The translations under genes and the position numbers were made by a program. A stretch of DNA of 35,639 nucleotides from contig NZ_KI259230.1 of assembly GCF_000467855.2 (NCBI RefSeq), forward strand, positions 168,756-204,394, in the 5' to 3' direction. The first letter of the stretch is position 1. Every line of letters begins with the position of its first letter. The DNA comes from Porphyromonas sp. oral taxon 278 str. W7784 (GTDB taxonomy: Bacteria > Bacteroidota > Bacteroidia > Bacteroidales > Porphyromonadaceae). Below the pieces are notes generated by a model. It did no database searches. It worked only from the letters and a program-made list of their open reading frames with translations, and was not told where the DNA came from. Positions 17,269 through 25,964 of this stretch are shown piece after piece.

Positions 17269-17805
17269 TTAGTCTTTTAGTTGATAAATATCCTTGAGCA
17301 TACGTCCGTAGTTATCGTAGTCTAGGCCGTGACCGAGGATGAACTTCGTCTCGATCTCCATGGCTACGTAGTCTGCCTGCACGTCGCACTTGATCGCTTC
17401 AGGCTTGATGAGCATGGTGGCGATGTGCACTTCCTTTGCTCCGAGGGAGTAGAAGTGCTTCTTCAGGTGGTACATGGTGAAGCCCGTGTCGATGAGGTCT
17501 TCGACGATGACCACGACACGCCCCTCGAGGGACTGGCTCACGGGCATGACCTCCTTGAGCTTGCCTGTACTCTCGGTCCCTTCGTAGCTACTATAGCGAG
17601 CGAAGGCTACCTCAAAGTCCTCGTCGATGGCATACATGAGCTCCGAGGCGAACATGAACGAGCCGTTCATGATGCACACGAAGAGCGGATCCCGACCCTT
17701 GAAGTCGTCTCTCAGACGCTCTCCGAGCTTCTTGACAGCCTGGCTGATCGTCTTGGCATCGATATAGGGGACGAAGGTGCGCCCCTTGAGTACTATTTCT
17801 CTCAT
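17269..17805 (-). CDS. hpt: Hypoxanthine phosphoribosyltransferase
   Basis: This purine salvage enzyme transfers phosphoribose from PRPP to hypoxanthine or guanine. The 178-residue protein has the PRPP motif VVIVEDLIDTGFT (about 98-110), an N-terminal MNGSFMFASEL loop and the C-terminal substrate motif VAMEIETKFILGHGLDY. It is first in the hpt-adk pair, with a -7 box about 50 bp upstream. Confidence 0.96.
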   Translation of the reverse strand: MREIVLKGRTFVPYIDAKTISQAVKKLGERLRDDFKGRDPLFVCIMNGSFMFASELMYAIDEDFEVAFARYSSYEGTESTGKLKEVMPVSQSLEGRVVVIVEDLIDTGFTMYHLKKHFYSLGAKEVHIATMLIKPEAIKCDVQADYVAMEIETKFILGHGLDYDNYGRMLKDIYQLKD

Positions 17806-17855
17806 TGACAGATGATACTGGTCGTTAACTACTACGGTTAGCTAATAAGAAGATG

Positions 17856-17863
17856 CAAAGTTA
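17856..17863 (-). promoter_or_regulatory. -7 promoter box TAACTTTG of hpt-adk
   Basis: The minus strand matches TAnnTTTG exactly, 50 bp upstream of the hpt ATG. No -33 TTG is seen at the usual spacing. Confidence 0.5.
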
Positions 17864-17962
17864 ACATTATTATGGGAGATGATGAATTTCGTGAGGAAAG
17901 TACCCCTGACGTCGGAGCTGCCTCTGGGGTGGGGGGAGGCCGGAGCACAGGGGGGGCATTTT

Positions 17963-18050
17963 GCGACCTATGGTAGGTCGCCGAAAAAACCTACTGTAGG
18001 TCGCCTGAGACGACCTACCGTGGGTCGCATCGACGACCTACAGTAGGTTT
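17963..18050 (+). repeat. Four-palindrome intergenic element, copy R2
   Basis: Palindromes lie at 17964-17980 (CGACCTATGGTAGGTCG), 17988-18003 (AACCTACTGTAGGTCG), 18011-18027 (CGACCTACCGTGGGTCG) and 18034-18050 (CGACCTACAGTAGGTTT). A G7 run (17950-17956) precedes it. It lies between the divergent hpt and EamA genes and points to the EamA gene, 221 bp away. The rest of 17864-18259 shows nothing else convincing. Confidence 0.93.
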
Positions 18051-18259
18051 CTTTTCAGCTCTCCAGAAGGGCGTGCCGAAGTTGGGTCGTGGCGATGGGG
18101 TTTCTCCCGTGGAAAGGGTACTTCGAAGGGTGGGGGAGGAAGGCCTTCTTTTTCTACCATGAAAATGGAGCGAAATCGGGGGAAGCTGGAGGGGGTAGAA
18201 ACGAGGGGGAAGAGCCCCCTCCAGAGGTAGCGCTCGGACGAAGGAGGAGGGAGAAAGCG

Positions 18260-18267
18260 TATCTTTG
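18260..18267 (+). promoter_or_regulatory. -7 promoter box TATCTTTG of the EamA transporter gene
   Basis: This exact TAnnTTTG match ends 4 bp before ATG 18272, so transcription would begin at or next to the start codon (leaderless mRNA). No -33 TTG was found. The box also argues against any start upstream of 18272 in this frame. Confidence 0.5.
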
Positions 18268-18271
18268 CGCC

Positions 18272-19198
18272 ATGAAAAACGAAGGAACGAGAGCCCTAGG
18301 GGCTCACCTGAGTCTCCTAGGCGCTGCCGTCTGCTGGGGGCTCATGTCGCCTCTGGGGAAGGACGCACTACAGCACGGGATCAGTGGGATCACCTTGGTC
18401 TCCTTCAGGGTACTTGGCGGAGCTATACTCTTCTGGCTCGCCTCACTCTTAGCCCCAAGAGAGCGGGTAGCACCTCGGGATCGAGTGCTTTTCGTCGGAG
18501 CGGCGATCTTTGGCCTGGTGTGCAATCAGTGCTGCTTCACCATCGGGCTAAGTCTCACGAGCCCCATCAATGCCGGGATCGTCACTACGACGATGCCTAT
18601 CTTCGCCCTCATCCTGTCGGCCCCCATCCTGAGGGAGCCGATCACCCAGCAGAAGGCACTAGGCGTCGCCCTCGGGTGCTGTGGCGCCTTCCTCCTGATC
18701 TGGAGCAGTGCTCAGGCCTCGGGCTCGGCACTCCAGCTGGGGGATATACGTGGGGATCTCCTCTGCGTCGGAGGGCAGGTGTCCTATGCACTGTATCTGA
18801 CGATCTTCGGGAAACTAGCGAAGAAATATTCGGTCTTCACGGTGAATAAGTGGATGTTCCTCTGGGCGTCGATCCTGCTCCTGCCCTGGACGGCAAGCGA
18901 AGTCCTCACGACGAACTTCTCCTCGCTCTCGACGAAGACTCTACTGGAGGTCGGCTACGTCGTCTTCTTCGGCACTTTCGTCAGCTACCTGCTGATGATC
19001 AATGGGCAGAGGACGCTTCGCCCCACGGTCGTGAGCATGTACAACTATGTCCAGCCTATCGTGGCTGTCGTGGTGAGTGTCATCCTCGGACTAGCGCTCT
19101 TCACCTGGTGGCATGCGCTGGCGATCGTCCTGATCTTCTGTGGTGTCTGGCTCGTGACCATCGCCCGAGGTCGAAGGTCTTCACCCGCCCGATCATAG
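18272..19198 (+). CDS. EamA/DMT-family transporter
   Basis: The 308-residue inner-membrane protein has about ten hydrophobic segments in two EamA repeats, for example LLGAAVCWGLMSPLGKDAL in the first and GQVSYALYLTIFGKLAKKY in the second. Members of this drug/metabolite transporter family usually export amino acids or other metabolites; the substrate is unknown here. The frame is open back to 18089, but ATG 18272 is right after a -7 box and begins at the first membrane segment. It is a single gene, convergent with the TPR protein gene across a strong shared terminator. Confidence 0.9.
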   Translation: MKNEGTRALGAHLSLLGAAVCWGLMSPLGKDALQHGISGITLVSFRVLGGAILFWLASLLAPRERVAPRDRVLFVGAAIFGLVCNQCCFTIGLSLTSPINAGIVTTTMPIFALILSAPILREPITQQKALGVALGCCGAFLLIWSSAQASGSALQLGDIRGDLLCVGGQVSYALYLTIFGKLAKKYSVFTVNKWMFLWASILLLPWTASEVLTTNFSSLSTKTLLEVGYVVFFGTFVSYLLMINGQRTLRPTVVSMYNYVQPIVAVVVSVILGLALFTWWHALAIVLIFCGVWLVTIARGRRSSPARS

Positions 19199-19227
19199 CG
19201 AACCCCTCGGTCGGACTAGCCGAAAAC

Positions 19228-19270
19228 AAGAGCGCCCCCACAGCCTACCGTAGGCTGTGGGGGCGCTCTT
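19228..19270. terminator. Two-way terminator between the EamA and TPR genes
   Basis: AAGAGCGCCCCCACAGCCT and its exact complement form a 19-bp stem with a 5-nt loop (ACCGT). The apex, CCTACCGTAGG, is the same 11-mer as the core of the interspersed four-palindrome element. Confidence 0.92.
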
Positions 19271-19289
19271 AGCTTAGGGAGCGAAGGGA

Positions 19290-20636
19290 TTACTTGCGAC
19301 GCTTAGCAGGAGCCTTCTTCGTGGTAGCCTTCTGAGCAGGCTGTTCGACAGGTTCGACTGCAGCGGGCGCCTTCTTGGTGACCGTGAGATCGAGGTTCTG
19401 AAGCAGATCCGTCAGGTCAGGAAGGGTAGGATTACCTACTTCGAGCGTACCAGCATCCAGAGCTTCACGCTTGTCCTTCATATCCATCTGGTAGTAGATG
19501 CTACCGAGGATCCCCTTGATGTTGTCAGGGCGAGACTTGTAGGCGATCTCCAGAGCAGGCAGAGCAGCCTTCAGCAGGTCGTTAGCCATCTTAGTCGTGG
19601 CCTGCGTGACTTCGCTATTCTCGTAGAGCTTAGCAGCTGCGTTGTAGAGGCCAGCACCGAGATAGATGAAGGCATTGGTGTTGGAGGGATCAGCCTTAGC
19701 AGCCTTGTAGTACCAACCGAGGGCACTCTTCAGATCCTTGTCTTCGAGGATAGAGCCCTTGACGAGCAGTGCCGTAGCGTCCTGAGGATTGGCAGCGAGG
19801 CGATCATCGAGGAGCTTGTTTGCTTCAGCTTCCTTACCGCTCTGCTGGTAGATGTTCACCAGATTCACTAGGAAGTAAGGCTCATCAGGAGATACCTTAA
19901 CTGCCTCGATGAGTACAGGGATAGCCCCTACAGAGTCCTTCTTAGCGAAGAAGGCAGAGACAGCCCACTGGTGGACATCCTTAGGGTTGAGCGAGATCGA
20001 ACCGAAGCGATTGTAGAGGTCGATGACACGGTCATAGTTGCGCAGGGTGCTCGCTGCACCGATAGCATAGTAGGCAGCGTTCATCGCTGTGGAGTCGATG
20101 GTAGCTACGTCCTTGTCTTCAGCGAAGAGAGGAGCCTTCTTGACTGCGAGGAACTGCTCCAGAGCATCGACACCTTCGGCGTACTTGTTGTTCTGTAGGA
20201 ACCACGCACCACCGTTGAAGAGCTGGACGTAGTCATTGTGTAGGACTTCCTGAAGCTTCTTGGTGTACTTGAGGTTGACCTTACCCTTTTCGTTGGGCTG
20301 GCTCTCGATCTCGTAGACCTTGAGCCATGAGGGTACGGAGGCCGTCAGAGCTACATACATGGGCGTGCGGTCCATGTTCTGATCGATCGCAGCCTTCTTG
20401 AACTCTTCGGTATAAGCCTTATTCTCGATGAGCCCAGCTACATACCAGGTGTAGGGGTCATTCTTCGTCTCATCGTTGGCCAGAGCCTCCGTGATGAGTC
20501 GGCGAGCTTCAGCGAGGTCAGGCTTGTCGGAGTTAGCGATCTTCTCAGCTGACTTGACGTTGGCTACCTGGGCGAAAGCACCAGCAGAGGTCATCAGACC
20601 TAGGGCAATAGCACAAACTAATTTCTTCATTTTCAT
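19290..20636 (-). CDS. Exported tetratricopeptide-repeat protein
   Basis: The 448-residue protein has a signal peptide (MKMKKLVCAIALGLMTSAGA, cleavage near FAQ). Helical TPR-like repeats follow, clearest around residues 180-340 (NAAYYAIGAASTLRNYDRVI, PYFLVNLVNIYQQSGKEAEA, ALGWYYKAAKADPSNTNAF). The C-terminus is a low-complexity Lys/Ala/Pro tail ending in KKAPAKRRK. It is probably a periplasmic scaffold for protein contacts; no specific role can be assigned. It follows gyrA by 15 nt and is probably cotranscribed with it. Confidence 0.85.
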   Translation of the reverse strand: MKMKKLVCAIALGLMTSAGAFAQVANVKSAEKIANSDKPDLAEARRLITEALANDETKNDPYTWYVAGLIENKAYTEEFKKAAIDQNMDRTPMYVALTASVPSWLKVYEIESQPNEKGKVNLKYTKKLQEVLHNDYVQLFNGGAWFLQNNKYAEGVDALEQFLAVKKAPLFAEDKDVATIDSTAMNAAYYAIGAASTLRNYDRVIDLYNRFGSISLNPKDVHQWAVSAFFAKKDSVGAIPVLIEAVKVSPDEPYFLVNLVNIYQQSGKEAEANKLLDDRLAANPQDATALLVKGSILEDKDLKSALGWYYKAAKADPSNTNAFIYLGAGLYNAAAKLYENSEVTQATTKMANDLLKAALPALEIAYKSRPDNIKGILGSIYYQMDMKDKREALDAGTLEVGNPTLPDLTDLLQNLDLTVTKKAPAAVEPVEQPAQKATTKKAPAKRRK

Positions 20637-20651
20637 TCGGTGTTAGTGTGT

Positions 20652-23246
20652 CTAGTTATTATTGTCTTCGTTGAGAGCTCGGTCGAGGAACTCCTGTGGG
20701 AGCTGATCCTGTAGAGCCTCACCTTGGATAGGAGTAGCTTCGGTGGAGGAGGTGGTTTCGCTAGTCACTTCGTCAGCGACTTCCTCTTCCTCTTCGGAGA
20801 GGACCTGGCAGACGGAGGCGATCTCATCCCCCCGCTTCTTCAGGTCGATGATACGTACACCCTGGGTAGCACGACCCTGGACGGAGATATCACGAGCATG
20901 GACACGGATGGTGATCCCGCTCTTGTTGATGATCATCAGATCGTGCTCATCGGTCACGGGACGGATCGCTACGAGTTCGCCCGTCTTGTCCGTGATGTTG
21001 AGGGTCTTCACACCCTTGGTGCCACGGTTGGTCTTGCGGTAGTCTTCGACGACGGAGCGCTTACCATAGCCCTGCTCACTGATGACGAGGATGGTCTCTT
21101 CGGTACCCTGAGCTACGGTGAGCATACCGATGACTTCGTCTCGGCCGTCATCGTCGAGCGTCATGCCTCGTACCCCTGTAGCGTTGCGGCCCATAGCACG
21201 GACTGCGGACTCGTGGAAGCGTACTGCACGGCCGTTGCGATTGGCGATGAGGATCTCGCTATCGCCGTTCGTCAGGCCGACGCCTACGAGCTGGTCGCCC
21301 TCGACGAGGTTGATGGCGATGACCCCATTAGCACGGGGGCGAGAGTAAGCCTCCAGCAGGGTCTTCTTGATCGTACCACGCTTGGTGCAGAAGATGAGGT
21401 AGTGGGAGTTCACGAACTCAGTGTCTCGTGTGAGATTCTTCACACGGATGAAGGCATTGACTCGGTCTCCAGGCTCGATATTGAGGAGATTCTGCAGTGC
21501 ACGACCCTTGGCATTCTTAGCGCCTTCGGGGATCTCATATACCTTGAGCCAGTAGCAACGCCCCATCTGGGTGAAGAGGAGCATCGTCTCATGCATTGAG
21601 GCTGAATAGATGTACTCGATGAAGTCTTCGTCTCGTGTATCGCTACCCTTAGCACCTACACCGCCACGAGCCTGTGAACGGAAGTCGGAGAGGGGAGTGC
21701 GCTTGATGTAGCCGTGGTGCGAGATGGTGATGACCATGTCGTCATCGGCGTAGAAGTCTTCAGGATTGAACTCTTCGGCCGTGTAGATGATCTCGCTACG
21801 ACGCTCGTCGCCGTACTTCTCCTTGATCTCGAGAAGCTCCTCACGGATCAGCTGAGCACGTAGTTCCTTGTCCGCTAGGAGGGCCTTTAGTCGCTCGATC
21901 TCCTTCATCAGGGCAGCATACTCTTCCTTCAGCTTCTCACGCTCCAGACCCGTCAGAGCACGTAGACGCATATCTACGATAGCTCGAGCCTGGATGAGCG
22001 AGAGGGAGAAGCGCTCCATCAGGTGCTCTATGGCTTCCTGAGGTTCGCTAGCTGCACGGATGATGCGGATGACCTCGTCGATATTGTCTACGGCGATGAT
22101 CAAGCCCTCGAGTATGTGGACACGCTCCTCAGCCTTGCGTAGCTCGAACTGTGTACGGCGGTAGACGACATCATGACGGTGCTCGATGAAGAGCTCGATG
22201 AGGTCACGTAGGTTGAGTAGCTGAGGACGCCCCTTCACCAGAGCAATATTATTGACGCTGAAGGAGCTCTGCAGTGCTGTCATCTTGTAGAGCTTATTCA
22301 GGACGACGCCCGAATTAGCATCACGCTTGATGTCGATGACGATGCGGATCCCCTTGCGGTTCGATTCGTCGGAGATGCCCGAGATGCCTTCGATCTTCTT
22401 GTCGGTGATCAGGTCTGCTATTCCCTTGACCAGCTCACTCTTATTGACCTGATAGGGTATCTCGGTGACGATGATACGCTCGTGGTTGTTGTGCTCCTCG
22501 ATCTCGCAGCGACTGCGGATGACGATACGTCCACGTCCAGTCTCGAAGGCCTCACGTACGCCTGCATAGCCGTAGATGATCCCCCCGGTAGGGAAGTCTG
22601 GAGCCTTGATGTATTCGATCAGTTCTGAGGCATCGATCTGACCATGATGGTCGATGTAAGCCACGCAGGCGTTGATCGACTCAGACAGGTTGTGCGGAGC
22701 CATGTTCGTCGCCATCCCGACGGCGATCCCTGCCGAGCCGTTGACTAGGAGGTTAGGGAAGCGAGCGGGTAGGACGGTAGGCTCGACGGTGGAGTCGTCG
22801 AAGTTATTCTGGAAGTCTACCGTATCCTTGTCAATGTCTCGGAGCATCTCGCTCGCTAGACGATTCAGGCGCGACTCCGTATAACGCATCGCTGCGGGTG
22901 AGTCGCCGTCGATTGACCCGAAGTTCCCCTGACCTTGGACCAGCGGATAGCGGAGGTTCCAGGGCTGGGCAAGACGCACGAGGGTACCGTAGATGGAGGA
23001 GTCTCCGTGTGGGTGATAGTACTTCATCACCTGCCCGACAGCGCTGGCGCACTTACGGGTGGGCTTGTCATAGGTATTCCCGTCTTCGTTCATGGCGTAG
23101 AGCACACGACGATGGACGGGCTTGAAGCCATCACGTACATCAGGGAGAGCACGAGAGACGATGACCGACATAGAGTAGTCTATGTAGGCAGTCTTCATCT
23201 CATCCTCGATGTTGATGTCTATAATTCTGTCTTCTCGATCCAGCAT
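20652..23246 (-). CDS. gyrA: DNA gyrase subunit A
   Basis: This is the breakage-and-rejoining subunit of gyrase, which introduces negative supercoils with GyrB. The 864-residue protein has the catalytic tyrosine in [10 protein letters not shown] (Tyr122), [17 protein letters not shown] near the start, and a C-terminal beta-pinwheel with the GyrA box as QARGGVG. The box and pinwheel favour GyrA over ParC. In the quinolone region [10 protein letters not shown], Ser83 is present and position 87 (E. coli numbering, collinear here) is Gly. The C-terminal tail is acidic. No clear promoter was seen in 23247-23460. Confidence 0.96.
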   Translation of the reverse strand: MLDREDRIIDINIEDEMKTAYIDYSMSVIVSRALPDVRDGFKPVHRRVLYAMNEDGNTYDKPTRKCASAVGQVMKYYHPHGDSSIYGTLVRLAQPWNLRYPLVQGQGNFGSIDGDSPAAMRYTESRLNRLASEMLRDIDKDTVDFQNNFDDSTVEPTVLPARFPNLLVNGSAGIAVGMATNMAPHNLSESINACVAYIDHHGQIDASELIEYIKAPDFPTGGIIYGYAGVREAFETGRGRIVIRSRCEIEEHNNHERIIVTEIPYQVNKSELVKGIADLITDKKIEGISGISDESNRKGIRIVIDIKRDANSGVVLNKLYKMTALQSSFSVNNIALVKGRPQLLNLRDLIELFIEHRHDVVYRRTQFELRKAEERVHILEGLIIAVDNIDEVIRIIRAASEPQEAIEHLMERFSLSLIQARAIVDMRLRALTGLEREKLKEEYAALMKEIERLKALLADKELRAQLIREELLEIKEKYGDERRSEIIYTAEEFNPEDFYADDDMVITISHHGYIKRTPLSDFRSQARGGVGAKGSDTRDEDFIEYIYSASMHETMLLFTQMGRCYWLKVYEIPEGAKNAKGRALQNLLNIEPGDRVNAFIRVKNLTRDTEFVNSHYLIFCTKRGTIKKTLLEAYSRPRANGVIAINLVEGDQLVGVGLTNGDSEILIANRNGRAVRFHESAVRAMGRNATGVRGMTLDDDGRDEVIGMLTVAQGTEETILVISEQGYGKRSVVEDYRKTNRGTKGVKTLNITDKTGELVAIRPVTDEHDLMIINKSGITIRVHARDISVQGRATQGVRIIDLKKRGDEIASVCQVLSEEEEEVADEVTSETTSSTEATPIQGEALQDQLPQEFLDRALNEDNNN

Positions 23247-23461
23247 TCTAGTCTAAAAGTTGTATTCACTTGTGTAGGCACGGATGGAGTGCACTACCAA
23301 GGCTCTAAGATACTACTTTTTGGGCAAATATGCCCCTTTTGCCCGCCATTCGTCCCTAGATCACCTTCTATCTCCACCCTTTTCTTTGCCTGGGGATGGC
23401 AGAGGGAAAAAGAGGGCTTCAGAGCGTCGCTGGAGAAGGGCGCTCGGGGGGGGGCAAAAAA

Positions 23462-23546
23462 CGACCCACGGTAGGTCGCCGAAAAACCTACTGTAGGTCG
23501 CCTGACCGACCTCCCGTGGGTCGTCGATGCGACCTACCGTAGGTCG
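23462..23546 (+). repeat. Four-palindrome intergenic element, copy R3
   Basis: Palindromes lie at 23462-23478, 23485-23500, 23507-23523 and 23530-23546. The left flank from about 23414 (GGCTTCAGAG, then a G9 run at 23446-23454) is shared with copy R4, so the element may be longer than the palindromes. It sits 215 bp upstream of the gyrA start, oriented away from it. 23547-23636 shows nothing else. Confidence 0.93.
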
Positions 23547-23636
23547 CAATAAGGAGCGGCAAGAGGCTCTGAGGAGTTTGCTGGAACTAGTGAGAAGAGA
23601 GGTGAGTTTGATATTCTCCCAGATGAGTATAACCGA

Positions 23637-23682
23637 AGCGCCCACGCTACGCCGAGTCATGAACTCGCATAGCGTGGGCGCT
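23637..23682 (-). terminator. Hairpin after the 66-residue peptide gene
   Basis: AGCGCCCACGCTA and its exact complement form a 13-bp stem enclosing an inner GAGT/ACTC hairpin, 31 nt downstream of the stop codon. It has no T tract, so it may be an RNA 3'-end stabiliser rather than a simple terminator. Confidence 0.6.
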
Positions 23683-23713
23683 CCAATATATGATCCTTGG
23701 GAGAGGCCGAGGA

Positions 23714-23914
23714 TTAGAAGCCTGCTGACTCGTTGTCGCGCCAGATCTGGTTCTCTAGATCACCCCAATCTGATGAGTCACCATAGCTGGGATCCTCGAT
23801 GTCACCACCGACAGAGAATGTCGAAAGTACATCCACCGACTGCTTGAGCTTGAAGCTCTCCATCTTAGGAGCCTCGTAAGCCTGCTTATATATTGCTTTC
23901 ATCGTCTTATTCAT
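23714..23914 (-). CDS. Small acidic peptide, Bacteroidales short-ORF type
   Basis: This 66-residue product has no signal peptide. The N-terminal half is basic (MNKTMKAIYKQAYEAPKMES), followed by FKLKQSVDVLSTFSVGGD and an acidic Gly/Asp/Ser/Trp-rich end. The layout, K-x-Y-x-x-P near the start, a hydrophobic VLSTF stretch, then GGD and an acidic tail, resembles a class of small Bacteroidales proteins of unknown role, some of which are suspected precursor peptides. It starts 12 nt after the stop codon of the lipoprotein gene, so it is surely in the same transcript. ATG 23902 (MKAIYK) is an alternative start. Function is not known. Confidence 0.65.
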   Translation of the reverse strand: MNKTMKAIYKQAYEAPKMESFKLKQSVDVLSTFSVGGDIEDPSYGDSSDWGDLENQIWRDNESAGF

Positions 23915-23926
23915 TCTTTACTAACA

Positions 23927-25360
23927 CTAGTTAAGCTTGTACTTAGCTTGAGCTGCCTTGTACGCATCGAAGCGCGCCTGCCTGTCTTGGGTCCAATAGT
24001 TAGATCCGCCCACGAAGTCTGTCGACTCAATGGGGAAAGTCACGTAGTAGTACTTGTTCCCCGTAGCATCCTTTGTCTTCCGGAATGAATTCTTCCTGTT
24101 CTTCAGATAGCAGAATGCATATCCCTGACTATTCCCCGTATGTATCGTTGCGAAAGGCGAGCCATCATAGTAGAGCTTCATGAGGGATCTGTAGGCGATG
24201 CTGCCTCTATCAAAAGGATTAGGACAGTATAGGAGGAAGAACTGCTCTCCATTGTCGAACTGATTTGCATTCTTAGCAGAGCCGACAGGTATCTCAGCCT
24301 CCCCTATAGCATATGCATCTAAGAAGTTCTCGCGTTCTCTGAAACCAGGCTTTACAGCTACTTTGAAGCCTGTAGTCATCGTACGCTTGTTAAGGATGTT
24401 TGGATCTTGGTAAGAAGTATTGTCGAAATCCTCCCCGACCTTAAATCTGTTCAGCGCATTGGCATGCTCAATCGTCGTCTGGTAGGTCCCCGATAGGTTA
24501 TCAACACTTAGGGTGACGCCAAGAGGGGGGCGATTTACCTCAGCCATATCCGCATAGCCTGTTACACGCTGACCCTGAGCATTCACTCCGTATGGGTTCT
24601 CACTGATTTTATTCCAGCGATGGTGTAGCATCTTTGAGGGGAATTTGTTCTGGAAGCGTGCGACGACGAGGTACCCCTGCATTTGAAGACTTACCTTACC
24701 CCCCTTGACAGAGATTATATCTGTGGCCGCATCATATTCCAATTCAAGACCCGTAGCCTTGAGGAGGAGGAAGTTATTACCGAGAGTAGTCTTTTCACCA
24801 GGCTTATAAGTGATCTTTTGGGCCCCCTTGTTGGTGAAGAAGTACTTTGATCCATTAACTTCATGCCCGATCATGATAGAAAGCTTAGTGCCCTTCATCT
24901 TCTTATCTGCTAGACGCTTCAGGGTTCCACCTGTTGCTACCTTAGGGTCTAGCAACATGCCAAGTGAAAGGTTTACACCCTTACCATCATTGACTACAGT
25001 CGCTGAACCGTTGATAGAGATCCCCCCTACGTTGTCATAGAGGTACAATAGGGCAGGTACTTTGCCCCCTGCACCAGGGGTGATCTTGTATGTGATCGCC
25101 TTGTTGAGGTTGGGCCCACTCACGGTGAGCTCTGTACCACGAGCCTCCTGGCCATCCCCTCCAAAGATGTTATCTTGAGCGAGCTCGATGGGCGCAACGT
25201 CAGCGCTGAGGCTTAGGCGAATAGCACCAGGTGTGTTGGGGTCAACAGCATCGATGCTTTCTTGGGCTGCTTGGGGCTGCTTGGGCTGGGGCTCGACGTT
25301 CTCCTTGGAGCAGGAGGCGAGGAGGCTGACAGCCACAAGAGCCATGTAGAACTTTTTCAT
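23927..25360 (-). CDS. Large lipoprotein of unknown function, possibly fimbrillin-like
   Basis: The 477-residue protein has a lipoprotein signal MKKFYMALVAVSLLASC (Cys17), then a Pro/Gln-rich linker. The rest is largely beta-rich with few charged clusters: SGPNLNKAITYKITPG, SINGSATVVNDGKGVNLSLG, and an aromatic C-terminal third (KYYYVTFPIESTDFVGG). Size, the CSKE start and the beta-rich body are reminiscent of fimbrillin-type surface lipoproteins of Porphyromonas, but no family motif was recognised firmly, so this is a guess. The gene has a TACCTTTG box 226 nt upstream and is cotranscribed with the 66-residue peptide gene. Confidence 0.7.
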   Translation of the reverse strand: MKKFYMALVAVSLLASCSKENVEPQPKQPQAAQESIDAVDPNTPGAIRLSLSADVAPIELAQDNIFGGDGQEARGTELTVSGPNLNKAITYKITPGAGGKVPALLYLYDNVGGISINGSATVVNDGKGVNLSLGMLLDPKVATGGTLKRLADKKMKGTKLSIMIGHEVNGSKYFFTNKGAQKITYKPGEKTTLGNNFLLLKATGLELEYDAATDIISVKGGKVSLQMQGYLVVARFQNKFPSKMLHHRWNKISENPYGVNAQGQRVTGYADMAEVNRPPLGVTLSVDNLSGTYQTTIEHANALNRFKVGEDFDNTSYQDPNILNKRTMTTGFKVAVKPGFRERENFLDAYAIGEAEIPVGSAKNANQFDNGEQFFLLYCPNPFDRGSIAYRSLMKLYYDGSPFATIHTGNSQGYAFCYLKNRKNSFRKTKDATGNKYYYVTFPIESTDFVGGSNYWTQDRQARFDAYKAAQAKYKLN

Positions 25361-25580
25361 TTACTCTTATTTATATGTTACTAAATATAGCGTCTTGAGG
25401 CTGGTCGTTCAGCCGAGGGAGGTGACTAGCGTTCACTCATCTCTCTATCTTATCACTATAATAGGAGGAGGTGGGACTGCGGGCATCCTATGCATATCTA
25501 TACGCAGGGATACAACCCTTGTCAGTTGCTAGACCTTACACTCCCTGGGGAGTAATTGCCATGACCTAGACGCACTTATC
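25361..25580 (-). promoter_or_regulatory. 220-nt leader of the large lipoprotein gene
   Basis: If the -7 box at 25586-25593 is used, about 220 nt are transcribed before the ATG. No known riboswitch, hairpin-plus-T terminator or leader ORF was recognised. Confidence 0.3.
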
Positions 25581-25585
25581 GCCTG

Positions 25586-25593
25586 CAAAGGTA
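25586..25593 (-). promoter_or_regulatory. -7 promoter box of the large lipoprotein gene
   Basis: The minus strand reads TACCTTTG exactly, preceded by an AT-rich stretch. No -33 TTG lies at normal spacing. Confidence 0.5.
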
Positions 25594-25792
25594 TGAAAAT
25601 TTTTTAAATAAGGCACCATTCTTTCCAAAAACTTGACCTTAGGAGCCCCTGATCTTTCGTACTCGGAGCTCCGTGTCTTCGTGGGGATGGAAGTCCCTGA
25701 CGAATATCTGATCTACTCGGAGGGAAGGTAAAGATGAGATGGGCGGGGCTTCAGAGTGTGGCTGGGAAGGGGCGCTGGGGAGGGGTAAAAAA

Positions 25793-25881
25793 CGACCTAC
25801 GGTAGGTCGCCCGAAAAAAACCTACTGTAGGTCGCCTGAGACGACCTACCGTGGGTCGTCGATGCGACCTACCGTAGGTCG
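25793..25881 (+). repeat. Four-palindrome intergenic element, copy R4
   Basis: Palindromes lie at 25793-25809, 25819-25834, 25842-25858 and 25865-25881. A7 precedes palindrome 2. The left flank from about 25747 (GGCTTCAGAG, then GGGGCGCTGGGG) matches copy R3. It lies between the lipoprotein gene start (433 bp away) and the end of cbiB. A hairpin at 25926-25953 (CCCCCTTTCTA paired imperfectly with TAGAAGGAGGGG) may end the cbiB operon. Confidence 0.93.
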
Positions 25882-25964
25882 TTTTCGTGCCCTGCGGAAG
25901 GGCTCTCAGAATAGGGGCTAGAGAAGCCCCCTTTCTATGGGTAGAAGGAGGGGGGACGCCGACC

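Noticed and set aside
17963-18050. CRISPR array at this and the other four-palindrome elements
   Set aside because: The repeats are only 16-17 bp and are separated by 6-10-bp conserved linkers rather than unique spacers of constant length; no cas genes are present.
20724-21599. 291-codon plus-strand frame opposite gyrA
   Set aside because: Antisense to gyrA with no recognisable protein features.
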